From contig WBVU01000009.1 of assembly GCA_009192285.1 (NCBI GenBank), positions 1,798,001 to 1,862,000 on the forward strand: a stretch of DNA of 64,000 bases, read 5' to 3'. The stretch is from Morchella semilibera. Taxonomy: Eukaryota > Ascomycota > Pezizomycetes > Pezizales > Morchellaceae. Positions 48,885-58,439 of this stretch are shown piece after piece (the first letter of the stretch is position 1; every line of letters begins with the position of its first letter). The notes under the pieces are model-generated. The model saw nothing but the letters and a program-made list of their open reading frames with translations, did not search any database and was not told where the DNA came from. Made by a program: the position numbers and the translations under genes.

Positions 48885-49454
48885 CGGTGCATCTTAAAGG
48901 TGACAAAGAATTTCAAGTAAATCGCTAATAACTTTTCCACCAGACAACATATCTAAAATCTATGAAGCCAAACTCTTTATCTTACCTATATGGAGCGGTA
49001 AATATGTCAAAAGTAATTTCACCAACGGTTGATAAACTATTTACCAACGGTGGTATTAGTGCTGAATTTCAGTCTTTGTGCCAGTATAAATGCTTTATGC
49101 TACGTTTGTGAATATCTAAGGGTTAATGCCAACACTTATAATGCTTTCCCACCGGTGGTAAAATACCTGCCACCAGTGGTGAATTTTCCCACCGGTGGAC
49201 AATGTTTATATATGATTGGCATTATATAGCCCCTTTTGGCCAGAAAGTCTGTGCTTTTATCCATTTTAAGGTATAAATGTTGGTATTATTTTCACTACCG
49301 GTGGTAAAATAATTTACCACCGTTAGCAAAATTACTTTTGACACATTTACCGCACCATACCTCCAATATAGCTTCATAGATTTTTGATATGTTGTCTGGT
49401 GGAAAAGTTATTAGCGATTTACTTGAAATTCGTTGTCACCTTTAAGATACGCCG
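48885..49454. mobile_element. Foldback MITE with arms of about 160 bases
   Basis: The left arm (CGGTGCATCTTAAAGGTGAC to about 49045) is repeated in reverse complement from about 49293 to 49454 at high identity. The centre carries the palindrome CCACCGGTGG and near variants at about 49046, 49149, 49170, 49189, 49295 and 49315. There is no ORF of note. The TSD is unclear. It may be a Mutator-like or other long-TIR non-autonomous element. Confidence 0.8.
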
Positions 49455-50357
49455 GACCATAATTGGTCTCATCATATATCGAGTGATACCTGGTGAGTAC
49501 CATGTTTGAGCTTTGTATCATGGGCTGTCACTCGGGACGACGGATCCGGCTCTAGGGTCCAGTCTCTGACCGTTGAGTCTCCTTGGTTGGGCCTGTGTAA
49601 TTGGATGATATAGATTGCTCTCGGGGCAGAGCTTAGAATTACCACCGGAATCTTGCCTTGAACCGCCTAGTAATAATCCTGATTACCCACAGTTTCTGAG
49701 GTGCATTATATGATTCTACCGATCAGGGGCCGAGGGGGACCCGCCACGGACTACCGGACAATACTAGCAGTTCCCCTAGCTACATTTCCCATCGTATATC
49801 ATCACGAACCCTCATCCACATTTACTCACGGAAAAAATAAGGGATGAGAGATAGCCTTGAATAAATGGAACAAAAAACAAGGGATGAGAGATAGCCTTGA
49901 ATGTATAGGCTCTGCCCGAGTAAACTGCGCCAACCAACCCAAACCTCACCCAGGTCCGGAAAAGACTAGTTGAGGCTGATTCTAATTCAAAAGCCTGCAT
50001 CAACCAATAATAATAATGATGATAATAACGAGAGTGAGTGAGCGAGATCATGATTGAAGGCCATGTCTATCCGACTATACACATGACTGAGCCAATAGTA
50101 AGGGCAGAGACCCAAAGCCCTAGAAAATTCTGCGCCTTTAACGAATCGAAAGATGCCGAAAATATCTACATTCTCCTGGCAATGGCCATTCTGGCCTCTT
50201 TCTTTGTGGGTGGGCCGAGCTCGGCCGAACAGATCCATTTGCGGCCGCGGTTGTCGTCCTCCAGTGGACGTCCGAAGGGATAGCTACCACAGGCGCCACC
50301 AGTCAGTCGAATCGAAAGAAAAAATAAATAAACTTAAATATATTGGAGGCATAGAAC
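49455..50357. other. Intergenic DNA
   Basis: No gene was recognised. A 23-base direct repeat (AGGGATGAGAGATAGCCTTG core) occurs at 49839-49861 and 49881-49903. Confidence 0.4.
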
Positions 50358-50953
50358 TTACTCCTGCTCACTTTCAATCCTCTTCTTTCCCTTTGGCTTA
50401 TTCTCATAGATCCTCTTCTTCTCAAAAAAGATATACCTATCATACATGCACTCAGTAACATGACTCACGACCCTAGCCAAAAGAGACAAACAACAGAAAC
50501 TTACGCTCCCCTAAAAGTCCCGTTCTCCGCCCCCGACCCCTCACCCTTCTTCTCCATGAATCTACGATAGCTATTTGAGTTGACGTTCCCAATTTCCTCC
50601 CTGAACCTCTTTTGTGTCACCTTCGAATATTTTGGGTCGCGGAAGAAGGCCCTGATCTTCCTCCGAATCTCATCGCACGAGTCAAAGATCGGCACCTCGC
50701 GCTCTTCCTCTCCAGGCAGCTTGACCGCCGTTAGGAAGATAAGCGGATCCTCTGCTGCGGACGCAGACGCATCAGCAGAAGCACTAGCATTGGAAGTGGG
50801 CTTGGATCTCGATTTGGGCACGGTTGCCACCGCGGCTACCTCGGCAGGGGGTGTAGGGGCCGCAGGGCCCACGGCGGCCACGGCGGTGTACGGGTAGTGA
50901 GCGGCGGCGTCGACTACTGGGTTAGAGATTTGTTTAGACGCGGCCTTGGGCAT
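50358..50953 (-). CDS. Small conserved fungal protein (DUF7726-like)
   Basis: Exon 1 is 50505-50953 (MPKAASKQISNPVVDAAAHY). The inferred intron 50437-50504 has GTAAGT and TAG borders. Exon 2, 50358-50436, ends FFEKKRIYENKPKGKKRIES and then EQE. The total is 175 residues. Residues 1-90 are Ala/Pro/Ser-rich and look disordered. The second half (FDSCDEIRRKIRAFFRD, FREEIGNVNSNSYRRFMEKK, then YIFFEKKRI) matches my memory of a fungal domain called DUF7726, found in putative transcription-related proteins. The name is from memory and unverified. The intron restores the YIFFEKKR motif, which supports the model. Confidence 0.75.
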
Positions 50954-51165
50954 ATTTGTTTCAGTCCCGGGGGGTGGAGGGGTGTGTGTGGGGAGGGGGG
51001 GGGGTTGTTTGTTTGATCAGAGAGTATTAACTAAAGTAAGGGCAAGAAAGCTATTGAGAGCTGATACTAAAAAATGAAAGCGTTACAATTACAGATAGAC
51101 CGGGGAAAAAACTGAGTCTTGAGAACAGAGTAGGTAGGTTAAAAAAGAAGGGAAAAAATCAAATT
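50954..51165. other. Spacer
   Basis: It holds poly-G runs (about 50990-51003) upstream of the DUF7726-like gene on its strand. Nothing else was recognised. Confidence 0.4.
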
Positions 51166-51381
51166 TCACTCCAGGGTTGAGGTATTGTAGAATGAGGTAG
51201 GGTTGTCTCCACAGCTTAAGTATCCATTCATAGAAGCATTGACGTTGGGCACGTGATCCACGTCATCCTGATCCGTGGCCAGAGCCTTCTGGAGACTGGC
51301 GAGAGTTTCACAGACAGCGTGAATACTTTCCCTTACTCGCTGCTGTAGCGAGAGGAGTGGGTCCTGGTCAAAACCTGACAT
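51166..51381 (-). CDS. Possible small coiled-coil protein
   Basis: From ATG 51381 a 71-codon frame (MSGFDQDPLLSLQQRVRESI) has heptad-like leucines (LLSLQQRV, then ETLASLQKAL), suggesting a short helical protein. The frame is open further upstream to 51492, but the methionine chosen begins the helical part. No family was recognised. It could be a small complex subunit or a chance ORF. Confidence 0.3.
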   Translation of the reverse strand: MSGFDQDPLLSLQQRVRESIHAVCETLASLQKALATDQDDVDHVPNVNASMNGYLSCGDNPTSFYNTSTLE

Positions 51382-51981
51382 GAATGGGTAACATAGCTCG
51401 GCAGAGGGGTAAAAAAAAAACTCCACGCAGGTGGGCGCACGTCCGTCCGTTTGGTGTGGGGGTCTGTGCACTACATAAACACTCCCGGTCACTCGATAAA
51501 TAATAGCAGAGATACATGTACCCCGGGGTACATGTTTTATTTAACTCCGAATAGAAAAAGCATTGACCATTTTGAGAGTGAGATTTTATGATATAAGATG
51601 ACAATACCGCATGTGTACTCCGGTGTGAAGGGTAAGTGGTGCGGTTTGACACCGTAGCACATGTACCATACATCCTCGGATTTTGCTTGATAGTGATGAT
51701 GGTGAAACTTCAGGTGTTTATTTTATTTAATCATGACCCGATATCAGCGGTGAATACGGCCGCTTGCACACCCTCTAAATGGATGGATAGCTCTGTTGAC
51801 CCTCGAGTCGACCCTTCAGCTTACAAGTAACAGATAGATATACTCTATATATTAACGGAGCATCCTAAATGACGCTGGTGGAGAGTCATGGATTACTTAA
51901 AACGACCTTGTGGTATTGAAGCTCATAGTTCGAGCAAGGAAAGACCTCACGAGGGCCTTCAACTCTACTCGCAATTTCATA
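51382..51981. other. Intergenic DNA with a 22-base perfect palindrome
   Basis: ACATGTACCCC followed by its exact complement occupies 51514-51535. It combines two TACATGT words around CCCCGGGG. Nothing else was recognised. Confidence 0.5.
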
Positions 51982-52067
51982 GCGTTTTTGAACACGACTA
52001 GTATTGCATATACACAAAAAAACCCGCCAAGACTACATTTTTGTATAGCGGTTGTGTTCAGAAACGG
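51982..52067. mobile_element. 86-base MITE with TA flanks
   Basis: GCGTTTTTGAACAC at the left and GTGTTCAGAAACGG at the right are inverted. TA lies outside both ends (51980-51981, 52068-52069). Related pieces occur at 60906-60930 and 62140-62165. Confidence 0.7.
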
Positions 52068-52068
52068 T

Positions 52069-52139
52069 AAGTGATCAGAATCTGATAAGTGAATGTTGTA
52101 GTGAATGCGTGTATTTGTCTTATCAGATTCTGATCACTT
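52069..52139. repeat. Perfect 21-base inverted repeat
   Basis: AAGTGATCAGAATCTGATAAG (52069-52089) is repeated exactly in reverse complement at 52119-52139 with a 29-base loop. It directly adjoins the MITE at 51982. Confidence 0.8.
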
Positions 52140-52950
52140 TTTGCGACACCCTAGTACATCCCTAGTGCAACAGCTCATCAACTACCACAAACATATAATT
52201 TGTTCCGAACACACTTCGAGAGTGCGATTAATTGCACGAGACCTCTATACTGACCCTAGGACTTTTCGTTTTCGAGGCGTGGATTGCAAAGGCACACCAC
52301 CACCACCCCGACCTTCAGTTCTTCATGTGCAGAAAGAAAAGAGAAAAAGGAGAGAAGAAAAAAAAAACCCCCCTTCAAGCTTTGAATCATGATATCCATA
52401 CTCCAACCAATCACAACAACCAACCTGTCCCAGCCGATTACCTATTGTAAAATGAAAGAGAAAAAAATTTAATAACCCCCGGTGAAATTATCCAAGAAAA
52501 TCACGGAAAAGAAACCTGAAAGAAAAAAAAAGCCGTAAACGATCCGAACCCCCCACCCCCCAGACCCCACCTTGAAAAATCTCGTTATACATGACAGACT
52601 TTTTGTGAGAGGAAATACCCTTCGTTTAAAAGGAAAAGAAAAAAGAAAAAAAGAACAGGGAGATAGGAAGAAACCAAGTCCGACACAGCAACAAGTACTC
52701 ATCATATCGCCAGCAAAATAAGAAAAAGAAATAAAGGATAAGCCCGGTAAACTCTGCAAGTGGTATATATAGCCAAATATTCGAAAGGAAACATGGAATC
52801 AAACCCAAAAATATCGTCGCAGTAAATGCATTTTTTGCCCTTCCAACAAATACTAAACACTGACATCAAGATCGTAAAAAAGGATTTCGCGCAAAAAGAG
52901 ATAAAAGGAAAGAAGAACAACACTTACGAGGAAGGAAACCTTGTCCTTCA
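52140..52950. other. Intergenic / 3' region
   Basis: AT-rich and A-rich low-complexity DNA downstream of the 1140-residue gene. No gene was seen. Confidence 0.4.
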
Positions 52951-55900
52951 CTACTCCACGGATTTCCACTCCTTTTGCAATGAATCAAGTCTCTTGTAGA
53001 GGTCGGCTGTAACAGGATCCACCCCGTTATTTTCATGCCTAGATCCATACGACTGCCCATCCTCGCCAACCCGTACCATAGCATTAGGATAACGAGGGCC
53101 ACCTGCCCTCTTCCTCGCCGCAATCAAATCGTTGATCTCTTTAGACCTTTCCAGAATATCGCAGTAGATCTTTCCCCTTTCAACAGCGGCATCCACAAAA
53201 CGATTCAAATCCCGCATGTGGCAGGCCTCCTCCCATATCTTCTTCATTCTCGGCGAATAGAGATCGCAAGCTTGTGGCTCTGGGGAGAAACGGGCATGGA
53301 CTGTCATGTAGTGAGCCAGGGGACTTTCCCGGACGTGCTCAAACCAGCATTCCTCGCAAACTACGAAGTCGTCTGTCCCGTACCACTTGGCTCGCGCCAA
53401 GAACTTTCCTGGTTGACACGGGGGTATTGAGGCTCGGATGATGTAAGAGAGGAAGAGACCAAAGTCTTTCCAATTTGCGGCCTCCCCAAGCTTTTCTAGT
53501 AATGGAACGAAACGTGGGCTGTCTGGGGTTAGGCTGCAGACCCGTACGACCGAAGTGTTGTAGTTGGGACTGGAAGGGTCTGAGTTGTTTACATATATCA
53601 CGTGTTGGAAGTATTGGGCTAGGTTGAGCGGTCTGATTAGGGTGAAATAGCAGGTTCGGCAGCACTTGAAGTTCTCGAGGCAAGGGTCATGATGCTGGAG
53701 GGTATACCACTCCCCCCCTACTGCATGATCTGGAAAACCTTTCGATGTACAAGGCGGAAGGTCGGCAACAGCGCGAGCCGCTTCCCACCACACCGAATAT
53801 TGTCCTCTTTCGACAGCGAGAGCCCAGGGCATTTTAATATTGAAACTCGACATCGCACAGGTGAGGAGCTGTGATGATTGTGCTGCAGGTATAACGGCTT
53901 GAAGAAATTGGTCTTTGAAATGCGGCACTATATCATCGCAATAGCAAGCATCGCAAACAGTGAGTCCTGGAATGGGATCTTTCGGAACCCACCAATTCTT
54001 GCCGGAGCTCTTGATTGGCGTTGTCCCAGGACATGAGGAAACCTCATTGAGGCGGTATAGAGCGATATTTCGAAATTCATCCCATTGATCCTGCCCGGTC
54101 TGATCCTGGTATTTTGAAAGCTGCAGCATCCCCCCGGCGATGAACGGGATTGCCAGATCACATGTCCATACTTTATCTTCTGGCGCAGGATGCACCTGAG
54201 TAAAACAGCCTGCAAATGCTGTTGCCATTACAATATCATTGTAACACGCATCGCAGCACCGGAACTTTGGTATTGAGCCGTCATAAACCTTCCAGCGTTT
54301 CGCTGATGGTCCGCCTGATGTGCCTTCAACACCATTGCATGGCGGAATGGTGGATCTTATGGCCGCATAGTCTCTGAGATGATTGAAATTGCCCGTCTGT
54401 AGGACATGGGGCCAAATCTTCTGCAATATTCGTTCCGTGTTGAAATGGCATGAAGCGTTCTCACCATAAGGTTTATCTGCGGGGACAAAGAGGGCAAAAA
54501 AGGGTGAAGGATGTATGTGTATATAGTAACAACTTATACAAATATCAAAGTTTGGAATTGAAGGTATCTGAAACCACCTATTCCAGTGGACCTGTGTCTT
54601 TTTGGGGCATGTAGGAAGCAGATTAATGGGGGGGGCGGGGTCCCTCTTCGGCGGTGGACGTAGCTGGGTTTGCTGGACTGGAGATGGCGGGGGTGGTGTC
54701 TGGCGGAATCTTGTTTGAGGGCTTGGGCGTGGGGGTGCTTGGGATTCCGGTGGTGGGGGCTGGTATCTTGTTTGGGGATTGGGGGAATGGGTATATGGTC
54801 TTGGTTCACGCACGGCTTCTGGTTTGGGAGTTTCTGATTTTAAAGCATACGGACGAGGAACTCTAGGCTCCGGGGGTGCCCTGGATTCTTGAGTAGCCCT
54901 AGATTCTTGAGTTGCCCTAGATTCTTGAGGCGGCCTAGATTCTTGAGGCGGCCTAGATTCTTGAGGCGGCCTAGATTCTTGAGGCAGTCTAGACTCTTGA
55001 GGCAGCCTAGATTCTTGAGGCAGTCTAGACTCTTGAGGCAGCCTAGACTCTTGAGGCAGCCTAGACTCTTGAGGCAGCCTAGACTCTTGAGGCAGCCTAG
55101 ACTCTTGAGGCAGCCTAGATTCTTGTGCTCTAGATTCTTGAGGAGCACGAGATTCCTGAGGTGCTCGGGATTCTTGGGGTACCCGGGATTCTTGGGGTGC
55201 CCGGGATTCTTGAGCTATCCTAGGTTCTGGAGGTGCCCTGGACTCTAGGGGCGGGGGTGCCACACGCTCCGGAGGTGCCCTATGCTCTGGAATTACTGGC
55301 TCGGGAGTATCCGATATAATAGAATATGGTCTTGGCTGCCGCGTTATTGGAGGGATAACAGGTGGGGGTGGTGAATTGTTACTAATTGCATATGGTCTTG
55401 ATTTTCTAGCGGATGTTTCGTTTCCAGGCGAATCGGGCTCTGAACTTGAGTCAGAATGTTCAAAATACTGGAGAGGATGATTTCTCCATGAATCGGACTT
55501 CACAAGAGCTGGCTTGATGAATTCTGTTGATTTATTTATGGGTTTTGTATCCTTGCGGACTGGAGCTGGTTCAGGCACTGGCTCAGGTTTATAATCATCC
55601 GGCAGAGGCTCGTTTCTCAGCCGGGCCTTCACCTCAGCAGAAAGCGTAGAAAAGTAGCCCTCATCCTCATCAAGCACATGCTTAGAATCCGGGGAAAGAG
55701 TTGCAAAGGAAGCTGGCGAAGGAGGTACACTCTCTACGCTAGGTGATTTATAGCCCGGGGGCCTTTGTGGGATTCCAATGCGCTTTGGGACACTGTTTTT
55801 CTTACGGCTAGAAGGTCGACGCTGTTCTTCGAAACGCAAACGAGATACATCCGGTAGGCCCTGTTGTTGCGGACGCCGTGATGAAGATGAATGCGAGGAA

Positions 55901-56373
55901 TTTGAAGAAACAGAGGAAGAAACTGACGATCCCGATGATAGTGAATGTGGACGGTATGGTTGTTGATACTGGCCTCTTTGTTGGCTATAAGGGTCAGCAC
56001 TCTTTGGTTGTTGGGGGTAACCCGGTGCAACACCTGATGCTGCTGAGGTTTGGAGAGGTGGTGGATTATGTTGAGGTGGGTGATGATGTAGCGAATTCTG
56101 ACGACGAACATTTAGGCGATCGAAGACCCTGGGCTCCCTTCTAAATCCACCAGGGCTAGATGCAACAGAGTGTGGATCGTCATGAGGTGGTGGTGGGTAC
56201 TGAGAGGACTGACTGAAGTTCACAGGAGGGGTAGGCGGAGGCGGGGGTGGAGGTGGAACATAGGTTGACGATGAAGTTTGAGGAGGGTAAGGGCCCGGGT
56301 GATAACTCTGTCGGGGTGGAGCGGAAGAGGACGCGGGGTAGCGTCCACCGGGGAAGTGATGATGAGGCTGCAT
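52951..56373 (-). CDS. 1140-residue protein with five cysteine repeats and a PQESR minisatellite
   Basis: One uninterrupted frame runs from ATG 56373 (MQPHHHFPGGRYPASSSAPP). Residues 1-600 are Pro/Ser/Gln-rich and look disordered. About residues 390-495 consist of roughly 18 copies of PQESR(L/A/P). The C-terminal half has five copies, about 90-100 residues apart, of one unit: an aromatic W, then F-x2-C-x2-C-(Y/W), later a Cys-x-Leu and an (I/L)PPC. Examples are FDICISCYY (about 609), FRCCDACY (699), LTVCDACY (801), FKCCRTCY (901) and FVVCEECW (1001). Such paired cysteines may bind zinc. A short coiled-coil-like tail (YKRLDSLQKEWKSVE) ends it. I think orthologues occur in other filamentous ascomycetes, but I know no function. 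Confidence 0.85.
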   Translation of the reverse strand: MQPHHHFPGGRYPASSSAPPRQSYHPGPYPPQTSSSTYVPPPPPPPPTPPVNFSQSSQYPPPPHDDPHSVASSPGGFRREPRVFDRLNVRRQNSLHHHPPQHNPPPLQTSAASGVAPGYPQQPKSADPYSQQRGQYQQPYRPHSLSSGSSVSSSVSSNSSHSSSSRRPQQQGLPDVSRLRFEEQRRPSSRKKNSVPKRIGIPQRPPGYKSPSVESVPPSPASFATLSPDSKHVLDEDEGYFSTLSAEVKARLRNEPLPDDYKPEPVPEPAPVRKDTKPINKSTEFIKPALVKSDSWRNHPLQYFEHSDSSSEPDSPGNETSARKSRPYAISNNSPPPPVIPPITRQPRPYSIISDTPEPVIPEHRAPPERVAPPPLESRAPPEPRIAQESRAPQESRVPQESRAPQESRAPQESRAQESRLPQESRLPQESRLPQESRLPQESRLPQESRLPQESRLPQESRLPQESRPPQESRPPQESRPPQESRATQESRATQESRAPPEPRVPRPYALKSETPKPEAVREPRPYTHSPNPQTRYQPPPPESQAPPRPSPQTRFRQTPPPPSPVQQTQLRPPPKRDPAPPINLLPTCPKKTQVHWNRWFQIPSIPNFDICISCYYIHIHPSPFFALFVPADKPYGENASCHFNTERILQKIWPHVLQTGNFNHLRDYAAIRSTIPPCNGVEGTSGGPSAKRWKVYDGSIPKFRCCDACYNDIVMATAFAGCFTQVHPAPEDKVWTCDLAIPFIAGGMLQLSKYQDQTGQDQWDEFRNIALYRLNEVSSCPGTTPIKSSGKNWWVPKDPIPGLTVCDACYCDDIVPHFKDQFLQAVIPAAQSSQLLTCAMSSFNIKMPWALAVERGQYSVWWEAARAVADLPPCTSKGFPDHAVGGEWYTLQHHDPCLENFKCCRTCYFTLIRPLNLAQYFQHVIYVNNSDPSSPNYNTSVVRVCSLTPDSPRFVPLLEKLGEAANWKDFGLFLSYIIRASIPPCQPGKFLARAKWYGTDDFVVCEECWFEHVRESPLAHYMTVHARFSPEPQACDLYSPRMKKIWEEACHMRDLNRFVDAAVERGKIYCDILERSKEINDLIAARKRAGGPRYPNAMVRVGEDGQSYGSRHENNGVDPVTADLYKRLDSLQKEWKSVE
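54890..55205 (-). repeat. Coding minisatellite, 18-base unit
   Basis: The 18-base unit (CCTCAAGAATCTAGGCTG on the coding strand) is repeated about 17-18 times with few changes. It encodes PQESRL/PQESRP/PQESRA. One unit is a codon short (AQESR). The near-identity of neighbouring units points to recent slippage or unequal exchange. Confidence 0.9.
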
Positions 56374-57048
56374 CGTAGCTGGCTGAAGCCGAGCCGACTT
56401 TGCCTTGACGAAACGGAGCTGGGACGAAAACTATGTAAGGGCTTAATAATTTTAGTTGTATGTATATGTGTGTGGCGGGGAGGGGGGGGGGGGGGCGATG
56501 ATTGTGGGGAGGGGCTCTAGAGGAGAGAATGAAGCGTTTGTGTAGAGAGGACGTTGAGGTAGTAAAGTTGTGAAGGGAGGGGAAGGGCAGATGCGGAAAC
56601 AAGCGTCGCCTTTGGTGACGTCGGCTACCGTGTACGTAGAAGTCAGTCCAGTGGACTTCTTATTTCTATCTAGCTGGCAGGAGGTCTCTTTTCTGCTATG
56701 TGAATGGACCAGTGACGTGACACAGGCACCGGGAATAGGTCGATCGTTCAGAGTATCTCTAAGAGAAATACATGTAAATGATAGATAGGATACGATGTAG
56801 GTAGATGGACTAGAGCCATCACTTACTCAACCCAGGAGCAGTCTATGCGGTGCCTCTGTTAATGAAGTCTTAGCAATTGGGTGCTTTTTATTTATTTCCA
56901 AATATCTGTTACATACACGTACTGACATTCCCTGGAGAAAAGCTGTTTCGTTTGCTTTTCACGCCAACACCGGCGCACTGATTTCCACCCACCTACTAGA
57001 GTTACTCCCAGTTTTCCAGAATGTTCCTGTTACCTGAACTGAACTCCA
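56374..57048. other. Upstream region of the 1140-residue gene
   Basis: It contains a poly-G run (56480-56496) and a short hairpin AAGTCAGTCCAGTGGACTTC (56639-56658). No gene was recognised. Promoter elements could not be assigned. Confidence 0.4.
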
Positions 57049-57050
57049 TA

Positions 57051-57161
57051 CAGCGATGGGGAAAATCATTGTAGAAACAGGGGTCTAAGACCAGGGTTTA
57101 GGTGGCTGCCCTGGCCAATAGGACTCTTACCATAGTTCTACAATAATTTTCCCTATCGCTG
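57051..57161. mobile_element. 111-base MITE, CAGCGAT termini, TSD TA
   Basis: CAGCGATGGGGAAAATCATT at the left is matched by inverted AATAATTTTCCCTATCGCTG at the right. TA flanks both sides (57049-57050, 57162-57163). A second copy lies at 60614-60712. TA duplications point to a Tc1/mariner (pogo-like) mobiliser. Confidence 0.85.
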
Positions 57162-57240
57162 TATTCGCCCTGTGCCACCTTGGGTCGATGCTTCGAGCCT
57201 CTGCTCGATCCTTCTAGGAAGTGCCAAGTACATTTAATTA

Positions 57241-57586
57241 CAGCCTCTGGTAGAACTATTATCTCCCGGGCGCCCAAGACATTTGCGGAATCTCTCTCAT
57301 GCATTAGTGTGGCCTATGTAGGAAATGATGAACCAAAGTAAAGCAGCAACCTGCGAAGTTTATAGACTCCTTAAGTATTCTAGAGACTGATAATACAGCA
57401 AACTGCTTACCCGGACTCTTTTGACAGCAAATACTCAAGATCACATGACATTTATGCATGAGAGAGATTTCGCAAATGTCTTGGGCGTCCGGGAGATAGA
57501 AACAGGGGTCTAAAAACAGGGTCTAGGCGGCTCGCCCAGCCAATAGAACTTTTGTCACACTTCTACAGTAATTCTACCAGAGGCTG
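57241..57586. mobile_element. 346-base MITE, CAGCCTCTGG termini, TSD TA
   Basis: CAGCCTCTGGTAGAA and TTCTACCAGAGGCTG are inverted, with TA outside (57239-57240, 57587-57588). Longer inner arms (CTCCCGGGCGCCCAAGACAT against ATGTCTTGGGCGTCCGGGAG) are interrupted on the right by about 80 bases related to the core of the 57051 MITE (AACAGGGGTCTAAAAACAGG). It is a composite of two related MITEs. Confidence 0.8.
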
Positions 57587-57588
57587 TA

Positions 57589-58306
57589 CATGGATTTTAA
57601 TCCCGAAACTCTAGCAGCCTTCAACTACATGTAGGTGGGGTGACTATTGAGGATTGCCTCCGCACTTTTTTGTATCATTGTTCAGCTCCATGCCTTAGCT
57701 TTCTGTTACGGCAGTCACATTCATCCATCATGTTTTTGTCTAATAACGACGGCAGGTATTGCCATCCTGCGCGCTGATGCACATATATGCAGGCTGTTGA
57801 GGAAGACTCCATATGATTGGTAGTAACCGGTGAGATCTAGATCTCCCCCAGAGATGCCTCAAATTGCAAAAGTATAGGATGCAATTCAAGTTATTGTCGA
57901 AATTCCGTGCCCAGGCAGTGATGATGAAACGGTAGCCAAATACTCATATGGTACTGTCCCCCCCCCCCCCCCCCCAGAGACATTCGTATATCGAGATGCG
58001 GAGTAATGATGTGTTCAACATCGTTTACCCGGTTGCCCCAAAGCACTAACCAACCAATTGACTGCCAACAAAGCCGAGGTTCGTCCATATCATCAACCAA
58101 TTCTCCCGAATGAGGAGACTAACCATTTTATCTACCGTATAATTTTAGTTCACTGTGACAAGTACCTACATACTATTTCCACGAGCGGAAATGTCTAATA
58201 GCATTTAGCCATATCTAGAGCTAAAACCTTCGGGCAAAGCCTAGCATGTAGCCATTAAAACGAAGATACGAAAAAATTCTTGGCCTCTGAGCAACTGTTA
58301 GCATTA
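57589..58306. other. Intergenic DNA
   Basis: It contains an 18-base poly-C run (57958-57975) and a TACATGTA palindrome near 57628. No gene was recognised. Confidence 0.4.
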
Positions 58307-58425
58307 CAGTCGCTCTGGGGTCATTGGCGAGCTCGGTTCGATGGCTAATAGGCAAATCAGAGCCAACAAAAGCCAACCCGCCACTCGTCATAGAGCCGGG
58401 TTCGCCACTGACCCCAGGACGGCTG
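58307..58425. mobile_element. 119-base MITE, CAGTCG/CGGCTG termini, TSD TA
   Basis: CAGTCGCTCTGGGGTCATTG at the left is matched by inverted CACTGACCCCAGGACGGCTG at the right. TA flanks it (58305-58306, 58426-58427). The arms are about 40 bases. Confidence 0.8.
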
Positions 58426-58439
58426 TAACCCTTGGACCG

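Noticed and set aside
50580-50897. Plus-strand open frame over the DUF7726-like gene
   Set aside because: It is antisense to an Ala/Pro-rich coding exon whose own frame and intron are well supported.
54890-55250. Regular repeat array resembling a CRISPR, and an open frame on the plus strand here
   Set aside because: There are no spacers. The units are contiguous 18-base coding repeats of the minus-strand gene, and the plus-strand frame is only their shadow.
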